Notes: a model not told the origin generated them from the sequence alone. 64,000 nt of DNA from Acetobacter farinalis (GCF_026240015.1 NZ_JAPIUX010000001.1:62001-126000); one strand, 5' to 3'; positions 52,642 to 61,959 are shown, counted from the stretch's first letter. Program-made: numbers and translations.

Positions 52642-52803
52642 ATGAGTCATAAAACCGATATGAGCAGCAGGAAACAGAGGCAGGACAGAGATCTGGATGA
52701 GGCTCTGGAGGAAAGCTTCCCCGCAAGTGATCCGCCGTCTCACGGTGGGATCACGGGGGACAGCGGCTCTTCGGGCAAACCGGATCAATCTTCCGGGGCA
52801 TAA
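52642..52803 (+). CDS. Small hydrophilic protein with ESFPASDPPS motif
   Basis: 53 residues: a charged N terminus followed by DLDEALEESFPASDPPSHGG, a motif shared by many short uncharacterised proteobacterial proteins, and a Ser/Gly-rich end. It is predicted to be disordered. ATG 52642 has a G-rich stretch upstream (GGGGGGTTCTCTC); ATG 52627 in frame is possible. It is 131 bases after the permease gene. Function unknown. Confidence 0.7.
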   Translation: MSHKTDMSSRKQRQDRDLDEALEESFPASDPPSHGGITGDSGSSGKPDQSSGA

Positions 52804-52909
52804 TCCGCTGTGTGGCGCGGATACGCGGGCCCGGGGCTGCGCAGATGCGCGGTGTTCCTGATGTTTTCCCGTTATGTCCAGCCAGTACCGGCAAGTCCTG
52901 ACCAGGAGT

Positions 52910-53593
52910 TCAGTGCATGGTCAGTCGGTCCAGACGCGCCAGCAGTTTATGCTCCCGCACGTGCAGCAGCCCGCCTGCGATGAGGATAATGGCCGCCGCG
53001 AGAGCAATGGCGATGGAAATGCTGTGGCTGGATGTGAGTGTGCCGATAACCGCCCCGACGAACAGGCTGCTTATCGCGGCAAGCCTGCGCCATGTGCCAG
53101 GGTTGGTGCCTCCGGCAAAGGTGCTGTTGTGCGCAAGGCCATGCAGAAGCATGGTCGCGGCCGGCAGGCTCATGTCCGCTACCTTGGCGTGGCGCGTGGC
53201 GGATGTTTGCAGGCCCATGGCAAAAGCCAGAAGACCCAGCGTGATATAGGTGCAGCCCGGCGGCTGCACGGCCCATTCCAGTGCCGTCAGCCCCACAATG
53301 CTGCCTACAATCAGCAGGATATCCCCCACATCAAGGCGAGTGGTGCGGTTCCGGCGCGCAAGGCGGCCACCGGCCAGCGCGCCCAGCAGATAAAGGCCGA
53401 TCGCCTCAAACCCTGAAAGCACCACGCTTTCCGAAGTGGCGATATGCACGGCCATCAGCAACACGGTTGCTGTCATGTATCCGGCAAAAATTTTCAGATG
53501 CAGCAAGGAAATGGCGTCCAGCATGCCCATGGCCATGGTTACCAGAATAATGCTGATAACCAGTCGGGGGTCATGTCCTGCGCGGGTGCTCAT
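52910..53593 (-). CDS. YoaK family (DUF1275) membrane protein
   Basis: 227 residues with about six membrane helices. DUF1275 signatures: GMLDAISLLHLKIFAGYMTA near the N terminus (the usual D-x-x-S and MTGN-like segment), LLAFAMGLQTSATRHAKVAD, and a late TNPGTWRRLAAISSLFVGAV. Function unknown; members are small conserved membrane proteins. ATG 53593 has GGAG 5 bases upstream and is preferred over the in-frame TTG at 53608. Confidence 0.87.
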   Translation of the reverse strand: MSTRAGHDPRLVISIILVTMAMGMLDAISLLHLKIFAGYMTATVLLMAVHIATSESVVLSGFEAIGLYLLGALAGGRLARRNRTTRLDVGDILLIVGSIVGLTALEWAVQPPGCTYITLGLLAFAMGLQTSATRHAKVADMSLPAATMLLHGLAHNSTFAGGTNPGTWRRLAAISSLFVGAVIGTLTSSHSISIAIALAAAIILIAGGLLHVREHKLLARLDRLTMH

Positions 53594-53712
53594 GGGGTCT
53601 CCACTCAAAAGATAAACAGGGGAAAAGATCGTATAAGTCGGGGTTCATATCACTGTTTGCCCGGCTTGTGTGCAGCGTTTTGACGGCATCACACCTCTCT
53701 TCCCCTCTCGGC

Positions 53713-56700
53713 TCAGCCCAGTGCCATCAGGCTGGCATTCCCTCCTGCGGCGGTGGTGTTAATGCTGTGGCACTGTTCTTCCACCATGCTTTCCGGGTGG
53801 GGCAGGCTGTCAGCCGTCAGCCATGCGGAGGCAATGGGGCGGGAGCCGGTGCCAAGCGCTGCACGGGCCGCGGCGAAGGCGGCTTCATCCTGCTCACCCA
53901 GCACAAGGGCGCAGGGGTCCTCCGTGGCCGTGCTGACCGGGCGGATCACGCTGCGTAGCACGTCCGGCAGGGAGGCAATCCAGCCTGTCAGATGTGTATC
54001 CGCCAGAACAAGCGCTGTGTTGCCACCAGACAGCGCCAGAGAGATCTGGTCATACAGACCTGCTTTTGTCTGGGCTATGCACAGTACAGCACCTCGGGGT
54101 GTCAGGCTGTAGAGGTTACTTTCCCCCACCGGGCCGGGGAGGGCAATCTGCCCGCCCACCAGCGGCTGGCGGCCAAGAGCCGCTGCCGTGCTTGCAGCCC
54201 GGCCTTCACCCTGTTCACGCAGCCAGTCTGTCCAGCGCGCCATGGGTGCGGGCGTGCGCCCGCGCACCAGCCGTGGCAGGGCAGGAGCCTGTGCCAGCAG
54301 GCGGCGGAGGATAAGCGGCCCGCCTGCCTTGGGGCCGGTGCCGGAAAGGCCGCGCCCGCCAAAAGGCTGCACCCCCACCACCGCGCCAATGGTGTTGCGG
54401 TTGACGTAGAGGTTCCCGGCCTCAATGCGGGAGAGCACATGCTGGACAGTGGCCTCAATGCGGGTGTGCAGGCCAAAGGTCAGGCCGTAGCCTGTTTCAT
54501 TGATGCTGGAGAGCAGCGCATCCAGCGTGCTGCGGGAATAACGGAGCACATGCAGCACAGGGCCGAAGACTTCCGGCCCGATCTCGCGGATGGACGCGAC
54601 TTCAATCAGCGTGGGGGCCACAAAGCTGCCATGGGCGCAGTGCTCGGGCAGGGGCAGGGCGTAAACCGGCGCCATTTTCTGGCGGAAGGCTTCGATGTGG
54701 CTGGTAATCCCCTCCGCCGCTTCCGCGGTAATGACAGGCCCGACATCTGTGGAGAGCCGGGCGGGGTTGCCAAGGCTCAACTCCCGCATGGCGCCGCGCA
54801 GCATGGTCAGCACATGTTCGGCGCAGTCTTCCTGCACACACAGCACGCGCAGGGCGGAGCATCGCTGCCCGGCGCTGTCAAAAGCCGAGGCGACAACATC
54901 CGCCACTACCTGTTCCGCCAGTGCGGAGGAATCCACAATCATGGCGTTCTGGCCACCGGTTTCCGCAACAAGCGGCACGGGCTGGCCGGTGCGGGTGCGG
55001 CGGGTTTCAAGCTGCCGGTTGATCATCTGCGCGACCACTGTGGAGCCTGTGAACATCACACCGGAGACATGGTTATCCCCTACCAGAGCGGCCCCGATAT
55101 CGCCTTCACCCGGCAGCAGGTGCAGGGCGGCGGCAGGTACCCCGGCGTCATGCAGAATGCGCACGGCAAGAGCGGCAATCAGCGGGGTTTCTTCAGCAGG
55201 TTTGGCCAGAACCACATTGCCCGCGGCAAGAGCCGCGGCAATCTGGCCAAGGAAAATGGCCAGAGGGAAGTTCCACGGGCTGATACAAGCGACAACACCC
55301 AGCGGGGTGTGGGTTGCGTTGTCAAAATCCCGCACGATGGTGGCGGCATAATAGCGGAGGAAATCCACGGCTTCCCGCACTTCCGCCACGCCGTTGGGCA
55401 GGGATTTCCCGGCCTCCCGGGAGAGCAGGGCCAGCAGTTCATCACGGTGCGCTTCAAGGCTTTCAGACGCCTTGACCAGAATGGCGGCGCGGGCCTGCGG
55501 GGCCAGGGCGGACCATGCGGCCTGCCCTTTGGCAGCGGCTTTTGCGGCCTTTTTCACGTCATCAGGTGTGGCGAAGGCCACGGTGCCTACCGTATCGCGC
55601 CGGTCTGCCGGATTGGTTACGGGCCGCGTGGTCTTGCCGGGTTTCACGCCAGCCCCCATCGGACCAGCCTGCCAGGGGCCGGAGGCTTTGGTCAGCCCGT
55701 CCAGAAGGGAGGAGAGCACGGCATCATCCGCCAGATCTGTTCCGGCGGAGTTGCGGCGTTCCGCGCCGAACAGGGCAGGTGGTTTGCTGATATCGGGGTG
55801 GGAGGCCCCATAGGGCGTAAAGCCCTGGGCAACCTCAACAGGATCCTGCACCAGACTGGAAACCGGAATGGCGGGATCACCAATCTGGTTCACGAAAGAG
55901 GAGTTTGCGCCGTTTTCCAGCAGGCGGCGCACCAGATACGCCAGAAGTGTTTCATGCGTGCCGACGGGCGCATAAATACGCACCGGGCGGTTCAGCTTAT
56001 CGGTCCCCACAACCTGCCGGTACAGCGGTTCCCCCATGCCGTGCAGGCACTGGAATTCATAGGAGCCGGTTTCAAACTCGCGTCCTGCCAGTGTGTAAAT
56101 GGTGGCAAGCGTGCGGGCGTTGTGCGTGGCGAACTGCGGGAAGATCACATCCCGCGCGCCCAGCAGTTTGCGCGCGCAGGCAATATAGCTGATATCGGTG
56201 TGCGCCTTGCGGGTGTAAACAGGAAAATCCTGCACGCCCTCAACTTGCGCTTTCTTGATTTCACTGTCCCAGTAAGCGCCTTTTACAAGGCGTACCATGA
56301 TGCGGTGCCCGCTGCGGCGGGCGAGGTCAATAATGTAATCCAGCACATACGGGCAGCGTTTGCCGTAAGCCTGCACCACAAAACCGATGCCGTTCCAGCC
56401 TTCCAGGCCCGGCGTGTGGCACAGGGCTTCCAGCAGATCCAGCGAGATGTCCAGGCGCTCGGTTTCTTCGGCATCGATATTCAGGCCGATGTCATATTTC
56501 CGGGCCAGCAGGGTCAGGTCCTGCACGATCGGCAGAAGTTCCGCCATCACGCGGGCGTGTTGGGCGCGGGCATAACGCGGGTGCAGGGCTGAGAGTTTGA
56601 TGGAAATGCCGGGGCGCTCATACACATTCGCCCCCTGCGCGCTGCGGCCAATGGCATGAATGGCGGTGATGTAGTCCTGCCTGTACCGCGCGGCATCCTG

Positions 56701-57348
56701 CGCGGTCAGCGCGGCTTCTCCCAGCATGTCATAGGAATAGGCAAAGCCGAGCGCTTCCAGCCTGCGGCTGTTCTCACGGGCTTTTGTAATGGTTTCGCCC
56801 AGCACGAACTGCTCGCCCATCAGCCGCATGGCCGCATTCACCGCCTTGCGGATAACCGGCTTTGTGCCACGGCTGACAAAACCAAGCAGGGCGGACTTCA
56901 GGCCGCTGTCATCCTGCGGGGTGACAAGTTTGCCTGTCAGCGCCAACCCCCACGCGGCGGCATTACTGAAAATCGGCCCGCTGCGGGAGATGTGGGAAAG
57001 CCAGTCTCCCTCACCAATCTTGTCACGGATCAGCGCGTCACGCGTTGCGGTATCGGGAATGCGCAGCAGGGCTTCCGCCAGACACATCAGCGCGACACCC
57101 TCGGCTGAGGAAAGTGCGAACTCCTGAACCAGACTTTCCACAATGCCGGGGTTGCGTGCCGCCCGGAGGGATGTGGCCAGACCCGCGGCAAGATCCGTCA
57201 CACGCCGGCCTTCTTCCGCCGAAAGGGCGGCGCCCGGCGTGAGGGCGGCCACGCACTCTTCCTCCGGCTGGCGCATGGCTCGGATAACAGCCTGACGCAG
57301 TGGGCTTCGGGAGGCGAATGCAGGCGCAAAAGAGTCAGAGAAGGGCAT
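53713..57348 (-). CDS. putA: Bifunctional proline dehydrogenase / delta-1-pyrroline-5-carboxylate dehydrogenase
   Basis: 1211 residues. PutA oxidises proline to glutamate in two steps with channelled intermediate. The FAD-dependent proline dehydrogenase barrel spans about residues 140-480 (SIKLSALHPRYARAQ, MVRLVKGAYWDSEIK); the aldehyde dehydrogenase domain follows (about 580-1050) with catalytic Cys near residue 828 in GQRCSALR and Glu in VAETGGQNAM. The DNA-binding ribbon-helix-helix of enterobacterial PutA is missing, so it cannot repress itself. A GntR regulator upstream and a palindrome at 57440 probably supply control. Confidence 0.96.
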   Translation of the reverse strand: MPFSDSFAPAFASRSPLRQAVIRAMRQPEEECVAALTPGAALSAEEGRRVTDLAAGLATSLRAARNPGIVESLVQEFALSSAEGVALMCLAEALLRIPDTATRDALIRDKIGEGDWLSHISRSGPIFSNAAAWGLALTGKLVTPQDDSGLKSALLGFVSRGTKPVIRKAVNAAMRLMGEQFVLGETITKARENSRRLEALGFAYSYDMLGEAALTAQDAARYRQDYITAIHAIGRSAQGANVYERPGISIKLSALHPRYARAQHARVMAELLPIVQDLTLLARKYDIGLNIDAEETERLDISLDLLEALCHTPGLEGWNGIGFVVQAYGKRCPYVLDYIIDLARRSGHRIMVRLVKGAYWDSEIKKAQVEGVQDFPVYTRKAHTDISYIACARKLLGARDVIFPQFATHNARTLATIYTLAGREFETGSYEFQCLHGMGEPLYRQVVGTDKLNRPVRIYAPVGTHETLLAYLVRRLLENGANSSFVNQIGDPAIPVSSLVQDPVEVAQGFTPYGASHPDISKPPALFGAERRNSAGTDLADDAVLSSLLDGLTKASGPWQAGPMGAGVKPGKTTRPVTNPADRRDTVGTVAFATPDDVKKAAKAAAKGQAAWSALAPQARAAILVKASESLEAHRDELLALLSREAGKSLPNGVAEVREAVDFLRYYAATIVRDFDNATHTPLGVVACISPWNFPLAIFLGQIAAALAAGNVVLAKPAEETPLIAALAVRILHDAGVPAAALHLLPGEGDIGAALVGDNHVSGVMFTGSTVVAQMINRQLETRRTRTGQPVPLVAETGGQNAMIVDSSALAEQVVADVVASAFDSAGQRCSALRVLCVQEDCAEHVLTMLRGAMRELSLGNPARLSTDVGPVITAEAAEGITSHIEAFRQKMAPVYALPLPEHCAHGSFVAPTLIEVASIREIGPEVFGPVLHVLRYSRSTLDALLSSINETGYGLTFGLHTRIEATVQHVLSRIEAGNLYVNRNTIGAVVGVQPFGGRGLSGTGPKAGGPLILRRLLAQAPALPRLVRGRTPAPMARWTDWLREQGEGRAASTAAALGRQPLVGGQIALPGPVGESNLYSLTPRGAVLCIAQTKAGLYDQISLALSGGNTALVLADTHLTGWIASLPDVLRSVIRPVSTATEDPCALVLGEQDEAAFAAARAALGTGSRPIASAWLTADSLPHPESMVEEQCHSINTTAAGGNASLMALG

Positions 57349-57439
57349 GGCATGATTTCCGAGCGGGAATGGCCTTACGTCCAGCCGTGCGGGGGGGCGG
57401 GAGTTCTGGCTGCATAACGATTTTTCCTCGTTACACTAT

Positions 57440-57466
57440 ATTATATGATTCGCAATATCATATAAT
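57440..57466. promoter_or_regulatory. Palindromic operator at the putA promoter
   Basis: ATTATATGAT (57440-57449) and ATCATATAAT (57457-57466) are perfect inverted repeats with a 7-base spacer TCGCAAT, 92-118 bases before the putA start. On the - strand a -10-like TATAAT falls in a half-site, the geometry of a repressor site. The GntR/FCD protein encoded just upstream is the natural binder. That link is inferred. Confidence 0.65.
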
Positions 57467-57585
57467 CATGAGCGGTCCGAGCGACAGCAATGCCGGATTT
57501 CTGGCCGGCTGGAAGAGGGCTTGCATGAGGCCGGAAAGAAAGCAGAGGGAGCCCGAAGAGGCCCTATCGGGAGTGGACCCGTAAG

Positions 57586-57675
57586 GTGCGGGCGCACAGA
57601 GGCCAAGTGTGCAGCGGCCAAACGTGCAGAAGCCGGGTGTGTAGACGCCAAGTGTCAGAGGTCAGGCGCGCAGGG
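57586..57675. repeat. Six imperfect tandem 15-base repeats
   Basis: Units begin at 57586, 57601, 57616, 57631, 57646 and 57661; the clearest are GGCCAAGTGTGCAGC and GGCCAAACGTGCAGA. Units share a GCCAAGTGTGCAG-like core and drift at the ends. The array starts 10-30 bases from the GntR stop region. In one + strand frame it would encode a five-residue repeat, but no gene is supported there. Confidence 0.6.
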
Positions 57676-57695
57676 AGATGTGCGGCAGCAGAGGC

Positions 57696-58526
57696 TCAGC
57701 CTGTCCGGTCGAGCCTGTGCGGCTCAAGGTCGCTCTGGCCCTGATCACGCTGATCCGTTTCCTGCTGGTTTGCTCCAGCGTTTCTCCGGAAGACCTCTGC
57801 GGAAATATCGGCGGCTTCCAGAATGTGCTGACGGGTGAGGCGTGCCGCAAGGTCGGCATCACGCGCGCGGCAGGCCTCCAGAATGGCCAGATGTTCCTGA
57901 TCCGTGATGGTCTTTCGGCCTTCCAGCACCAGATGCCCGCGAATATAGCGGTCCAGCCGGTTATGCAGGTCATCAATCATGCCCAGCAGGCGGGGTTTGC
58001 GGGCAGCAACATAAATGGCGTTATGAAAGGCCCGGTTCAGCGCGCCGGAAGGGCGGGTGGTGTCCGGGTTGCGGGTGCCTTCCACAAAGGCCTCATAGGC
58101 ATCTTCAATATGGGCGAGGTCTACGCGCGTCATGCGCGTCACGGCTTCCCGCGCGGCCTGTTCTTCCAGCAGGGCGCGGATTTGCGAATATTCCAGAATA
58201 TCAGAGGCATCCAGCCCCATGACAATCGCACCGCGATTGGGCAGGAAGGCCACCAGCCCTTCAGCTTCCAGATGTTTCAGAGCTTCCCGCACGGGAATGA
58301 TGCTGACACCAAACCCTGCAGCCAGCTCTGATTGCGGCAGAGGCTGACCAGCACGAATGGCATCGGCCAGAATGGCCTTGCGCAGGGCGGCACAGATGGT
58401 TTCAGACGCCGTGCCGTGGCCCGCAAACTCTGTCTGGCAAAAAAGACTGGCCGGCAGCATGGGCGACGGCTCTCCCGTGTAGATCGTTACTGATTCGTGA
58501 CTGCTTATCATAGTCAGCTCAGGCAT
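57696..58526 (-). CDS. GntR-family regulator with FCD ligand domain
   Basis: 276 residues from ATG 58526. The N-terminal winged helix (about residues 35-100: LPQSELAAGFGVSIIPVREALKHLEAEG split) is of the GntR type; the C-terminal all-helical FCD domain (about 110-250) has the metal-binding pattern with LNRAFHNAIYVAA and HLAILEACRARDADLAARLTRQH. The C-terminal tail (NQQETDQRDQGQSDLEPH) is polar and variable. TTG 58535 and ATG 58511 are alternative starts. It precedes putA in the same direction and likely controls it, responding to a carboxylate such as proline or glutamate (inference). Confidence 0.88.
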   Translation of the reverse strand: MPELTMISSHESVTIYTGEPSPMLPASLFCQTEFAGHGTASETICAALRKAILADAIRAGQPLPQSELAAGFGVSIIPVREALKHLEAEGLVAFLPNRGAIVMGLDASDILEYSQIRALLEEQAAREAVTRMTRVDLAHIEDAYEAFVEGTRNPDTTRPSGALNRAFHNAIYVAARKPRLLGMIDDLHNRLDRYIRGHLVLEGRKTITDQEHLAILEACRARDADLAARLTRQHILEAADISAEVFRRNAGANQQETDQRDQGQSDLEPHRLDRTG

Positions 58527-59027
58527 CCTGTCCAATCAGCATGGCCGGGAGGGGCGGGCCGAAAGGTGGGGATGTGCATGGTCACACTATCGTGATCATG
58601 GTGGGAGCCCTCTCGTGACAGAGCCTTCAGGCGGGTGGAGGCCGGGTGGGCAGGCCTGTGAACAGGCCGGGGGGCCGGGGCTGGCGTGGCCGCTTTCCGG
58701 CCTCGGGGAAGGGTGGGCCGGGTGGTCTGCTTTCAGGGGGTGGAAATTCAGAAAGTGCCTCTCCTGTCATCATTTTTTTGATCAAGCCCGAAGGCCGGGC
58801 TGCCTTCCGGAGGCGGTGCGGGGGATGTGCGGTGGCGGGTGCAGGCCCCGCACGCGGAGGGATGGCCGGAGCCAGGGGGCCTACCGCGCGGGGCTGCCAG
58901 AGGGTGCGCGGGGAAGAAAATTGAGGAGGATCAGTGGTCTGCCATGCTTGTGCCGCGCGCTGGGCTGGCTTGATCTTTCTCCGAATTGCAGGCCAGTTTG
59001 GCGCATATTCCGCTAGGGAGATTCTGA
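58527..59027. other. Intergenic region upstream of the DUF2501-like gene
   Basis: 500 bases without a supported gene. It must carry the GntR promoter on the left and that of the secreted protein on the right. A hairpin with a tetraloop (58653-58658 with 58663-58668, loop TGAA) and a T-run at about 58769-58777 are seen; neither makes a clear terminator. Confidence 0.5.
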
Positions 59028-59453
59028 ATGAAACTGATTTCTGTACGTGCCCTGTCGGCGCTTGCTGTGACAACAATGCTTGCTGGTGCGCCGCTGTTTG
59101 CTCATGCCGCCGAAACTCCGGCAGAAGCCGGTTCCAAAACTGCTGTGCAGACCGATACGGATGTGTCCGGCTTTATTGGTTCCATCAATCCGGCTGAAGT
59201 GGGCGGCCTGCTGAACTATTGTACAGAGAACGCCTATCTGGCGGACAATGACGCAGCCTTTAAGGTGCTCCAGTCCTACAACCAGAAAATCAATGCCGTG
59301 CCCGACGGGCAGGAAGGCAACATGCACTATGCACTGGGTACGGCTGGCCAGCTTCAGGCCAACGGCAAGACCTACACCATTGCAACGGCAAGCGTCCCGC
59401 TGCGCCAGAAGGCCTGCAAGGCTGTTCTGGAGCGCGCACAGGCCGCTCTGTAA
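59028..59453 (+). CDS. DUF2501-like secreted protein
   Basis: 141 residues. A signal peptide (SALAVTTMLAGAPLFAHAAE, cleavage after AHA) precedes a mature part with VGGLLNYCTENAYL, YALGTAGQLQANGKTY and LRQKACKAVLERAQ. The paired cysteines and the spacing resemble DUF2501 (E. coli YjjA: GILEYC ... KTKACDLVL). Function unknown. AGGGAG lies 8 bases before ATG 59028, and a strong terminator follows, so it is monocistronic. Confidence 0.75.
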   Translation: MKLISVRALSALAVTTMLAGAPLFAHAAETPAEAGSKTAVQTDTDVSGFIGSINPAEVGGLLNYCTENAYLADNDAAFKVLQSYNQKINAVPDGQEGNMHYALGTAGQLQANGKTYTIATASVPLRQKACKAVLERAQAAL

Positions 59454-59522
59454 GAGCAACGCTCTTCCTTCCACCCTGTCAGGCATCCTGCCGGACGGGG
59501 GGAGGGGTAAAGGGTCTGAAGA

Positions 59523-59552
59523 GGTCAGTCGCAGTGCGGCTGGCCTTTTTTT
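59523..59552 (+). terminator. Intrinsic terminator of the DUF2501-like gene
   Basis: GGTCAG (59523-59528) pairs with CTGGCC (59540-59545) and CGC with GCG inside; seven T follow (59546-59552). This is a standard rho-independent terminator. Confidence 0.85.
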
Positions 59553-59700
59553 GTGTCTGGCGGCATGTTCATGTGGACGAATTTTAATATTAAAGATCAA
59601 GCGTCTGTGCCTTTCCCCCTTGCGTTTGATGTGATCAAAATCCCGTAGCCCTGCATTCAGGCCGGCAGGATACACAACAAGAAATAAAGGCGGGAAAAGC

Positions 59701-61626
59701 GTGCCAGAAGCGTTTGAGGCTCCGGCGGGAGCAGGTCTGACAGTCGGACAGTACGAGGCCATGGTGCGCAGGGCGCAGCAGGACCCTGAAGCCTTCTGGC
59801 TGGAGCAGGCGCGCAGGTTGAGCTGGCAGAGCGCCCCCCGGCAGGCATCCCGCTCTGAGTTCACAAACGATATCCGGATTGACTGGTTTGCTGATGGGCG
59901 GCTGAACGTCTCGGAAAACTGTCTGGACCGGCATGTCCGCACCCAGCCGGACAAGGTGGCTCTGCTCTGGCAGGGGCAGGAGGCGGAACAGAAAGAGAGC
60001 CTGACCTATCGGGAACTGCATGCCCGCGTGTGCCGTCTGGCCAATGTGCTGCGGCGGCTGGGGGTAAAAAAAGGGGATTGCGTGGCCATCCATCTGCCCA
60101 TGGTGGTGGAGGGTGTGGTGGCCATGCTGGCGTGTGCCCGCATCGGCGCGGTGCATGTGGTGTTGTTTGGCGGCTTTTCAGCCGAGGGGCTGGCTGAACG
60201 GCTGAGTGACAGTGGCGCGCTGCTGGTGCTGACAGCCGATGTGGCCCGCCGGGGCAGCAAGCGTATTCCAAGCAAAACCACCATGGATGAGGCCATAGCC
60301 CGCTGCGGGGCGGAAAGCCGCGTGCAGCATGTGCTGGTTGTCCGGGTGACGGGGGCTGACGTGCCGATGCAGCCGGGGCGAGACCTGTTTTATGCGGAGG
60401 AAGTGGCGCGGGAACAGCCTGAATGCCCCCCGGAAAGCATGAATGCGCAGGACCCGCTTTTCCTGCTCTATACGTCCGGCAGCACCGGGCGGCCCAAGGG
60501 GCTGGTGCATGGGTCCGGAGGGTATCTGCTCTGGGCGGCGTTCACGCATGCCACGGTGTTTGACCACAGGCCGGACGATATTTTCTGGTGCACGGCGGAT
60601 ACAAGCTGGATTACCGGGCATACTTATGTGGTGTACGGCCCGCTGGCCAATGGCGGCACTATTCTTGTGTATGAAGGCCTGCCGTCATGGCCGGAGCCGG
60701 GCCGCTGGTGGGATGTGATCGACCAGTACGGCGTGACAGCCTTCTATTCCTCCCCCACCGTGGTGCGGGCCGCCATGCGGGAGGGGGATGAGGTGGTGCG
60801 CGGCCGATCCCTCGCCAGCCTGCGGGTGATTGGCACGGTAGGGGAGCCGATCAGCCCGGAAGCGTGGCAGTGGTTTCATGATGAAGTGGGCAAGGGCCGC
60901 TGTCCGGTGGTGGATACCTGGTGGCAGACTGAAACCGGCGGCGTGATGATTACCGCCGCCGCAGGCTGTGTCACACCGCGCCCCGGCGCGGCATGCCAGC
61001 CGCTGCCGGGTGTGCAGGCCGCACTGCTGGACACGCAGGGGCAGCCGGTGGAAGGCCCGGGGGAAGGGCTGCTGTGCATCGCGCAGTCCTGGCCGGGGCA
61101 GGCGCTCACCATCTGGCAGGACCATGCGCGCTATCGGCAGACCTATTTTACCACCTGCCCCGGCTATTACTTTACGGGGGATGGCGCACGGCGGGATGCG
61201 GAGGGGGATTACTGGATTACCGGCCGCGTGGATGATGTGGTGAATGTCTCCGGCCACCGGATTGGCACGGCGGAAATTGAAGATGCCGTGGCGACGGACC
61301 ATGAGGTGGTGGAAAGCGCTGCTGTCGGCGTGCCGCATGACCTGAAGGGGCAGGGGCTGGTCGTATTTGTCGTGCCGAGGCAGGAGGGGGTGTTTGACCC
61401 CGCCGCCGTAAGCCGCGCCATTGCCGCGGCGGTGGGGCGCTATGCCGTGCCGGAAAAAATCTACGCGGTGCGGGATCTGCCCAAAACCCGGTCTGGCAAA
61501 ATTGTACGGCGCCTGCTGCGCAAGATTGCGGCACAGGAACTGGACGGGCTGGGGGATCTCTCCACGCTGGCAGACCCCGAGATTGTGCAGGAACTCATTG
61601 CTTCCGTGCAGGCACAGAACGCGTAA
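59701..61626 (+). CDS. acs: Acetyl-CoA synthetase
   Basis: 641 residues from GTG 59701. It activates acetate with ATP and CoA through acetyl-AMP. Motifs in order: YTSGSTGRPKGLVHG (P-loop), DTSWITGHTYVVYGPLANGG, the acetate-pocket DTWWQTETGG whose second Trp restricts the substrate to acetate, and GRVDDVVNVSGHRIGTAEIE with the C-terminal lysine region KTRSGKIVRRLLRKIA, the acetylation-controlled site. Propionyl-CoA synthetases lack the WWQTETGG pattern. In acetic acid bacteria it fits acetate overoxidation. No close partner gene. Confidence 0.94.
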   Translation: MPEAFEAPAGAGLTVGQYEAMVRRAQQDPEAFWLEQARRLSWQSAPRQASRSEFTNDIRIDWFADGRLNVSENCLDRHVRTQPDKVALLWQGQEAEQKESLTYRELHARVCRLANVLRRLGVKKGDCVAIHLPMVVEGVVAMLACARIGAVHVVLFGGFSAEGLAERLSDSGALLVLTADVARRGSKRIPSKTTMDEAIARCGAESRVQHVLVVRVTGADVPMQPGRDLFYAEEVAREQPECPPESMNAQDPLFLLYTSGSTGRPKGLVHGSGGYLLWAAFTHATVFDHRPDDIFWCTADTSWITGHTYVVYGPLANGGTILVYEGLPSWPEPGRWWDVIDQYGVTAFYSSPTVVRAAMREGDEVVRGRSLASLRVIGTVGEPISPEAWQWFHDEVGKGRCPVVDTWWQTETGGVMITAAAGCVTPRPGAACQPLPGVQAALLDTQGQPVEGPGEGLLCIAQSWPGQALTIWQDHARYRQTYFTTCPGYYFTGDGARRDAEGDYWITGRVDDVVNVSGHRIGTAEIEDAVATDHEVVESAAVGVPHDLKGQGLVVFVVPRQEGVFDPAAVSRAIAAAVGRYAVPEKIYAVRDLPKTRSGKIVRRLLRKIAAQELDGLGDLSTLADPEIVQELIASVQAQNA

Positions 61627-61642
61627 GCGCGCGCTGTGCGAA

Positions 61643-61669
61643 CGGGGCGGGGGCAGTGCCCCGGCCCCG
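61643..61669. promoter_or_regulatory. GC-rich 11-bp stem-loop between acs and the DUF1653 gene
   Basis: 61643-61654 pairs with 61658-61669 with one mismatch and a 3-base loop (AGT). It begins 17 bases after the acs stop, between two convergent genes. There is no T-run, so it may stabilise 3' ends or terminate weakly. Confidence 0.6.
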
Positions 61670-61707
61670 AAGGTCATGGTGACGTCGGGGGTTTGGCGCG
61701 AGGGGCG

Positions 61708-61959
61708 CTAGGGCTCTTCAGCCGAGGAGATGAGTGCGAAGCGCGGCACACCGTTCACGGTTTCCTGCCACATGGCCAGAGGGCGCACCCAGTAGTCTCC
61801 GCGGGCTTCACTGCGGTAGGTCACGAGCCATTCTTCGGTCTCGCTGTGGCGTCCTGTGCAGATCACGGTATACAGTCCGCCTTTGTAATGTTGGTAGGGG
61901 CCGGGGCGCGGATGGTCGGGCACGGGCGTATCGAGAATGTTGGGGTTACTGGTTTTCAT
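61708..61959 (-). CDS. DUF1653 family protein
   Basis: 83 residues from ATG 61959 (a GTG at 61977 is possible). The DUF1653 core is clear: GPYQHYKGGLYTVICTGRHSE and YRSEARGDYWVRPLAMWQE, with conserved aromatic residues. These small proteins of unknown function have a compact beta fold. It is convergent with acs and divergent from the exported protein gene at 62000. Confidence 0.9.
   Translation of the reverse strand: MKTSNPNILDTPVPDHPRPGPYQHYKGGLYTVICTGRHSETEEWLVTYRSEARGDYWVRPLAMWQETVNGVPRFALISSAEEP

Larger units (their letters stand above)
57349..57695. other. Region between putA and the GntR gene
   Basis: 347 bases holding the putA promoter region with a perfect palindrome (57440-57466) and, further from putA, six imperfect 15-base repeats (57586-57675). 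No gene is supported; the open frames here are short and come from the repeat. Confidence 0.6.

Noticed and set aside
53992..56592. 866-codon open frame on the + strand
   Set aside because: It lies wholly opposite putA, has no ribosome site and a Gly/His/Gln-rich translation typical of the antisense of a GC-rich gene.
57586..57675. CRISPR-like array
   Set aside because: Units are 15 bases, directly adjacent and degenerate, with no spacers and no cas genes in the window.
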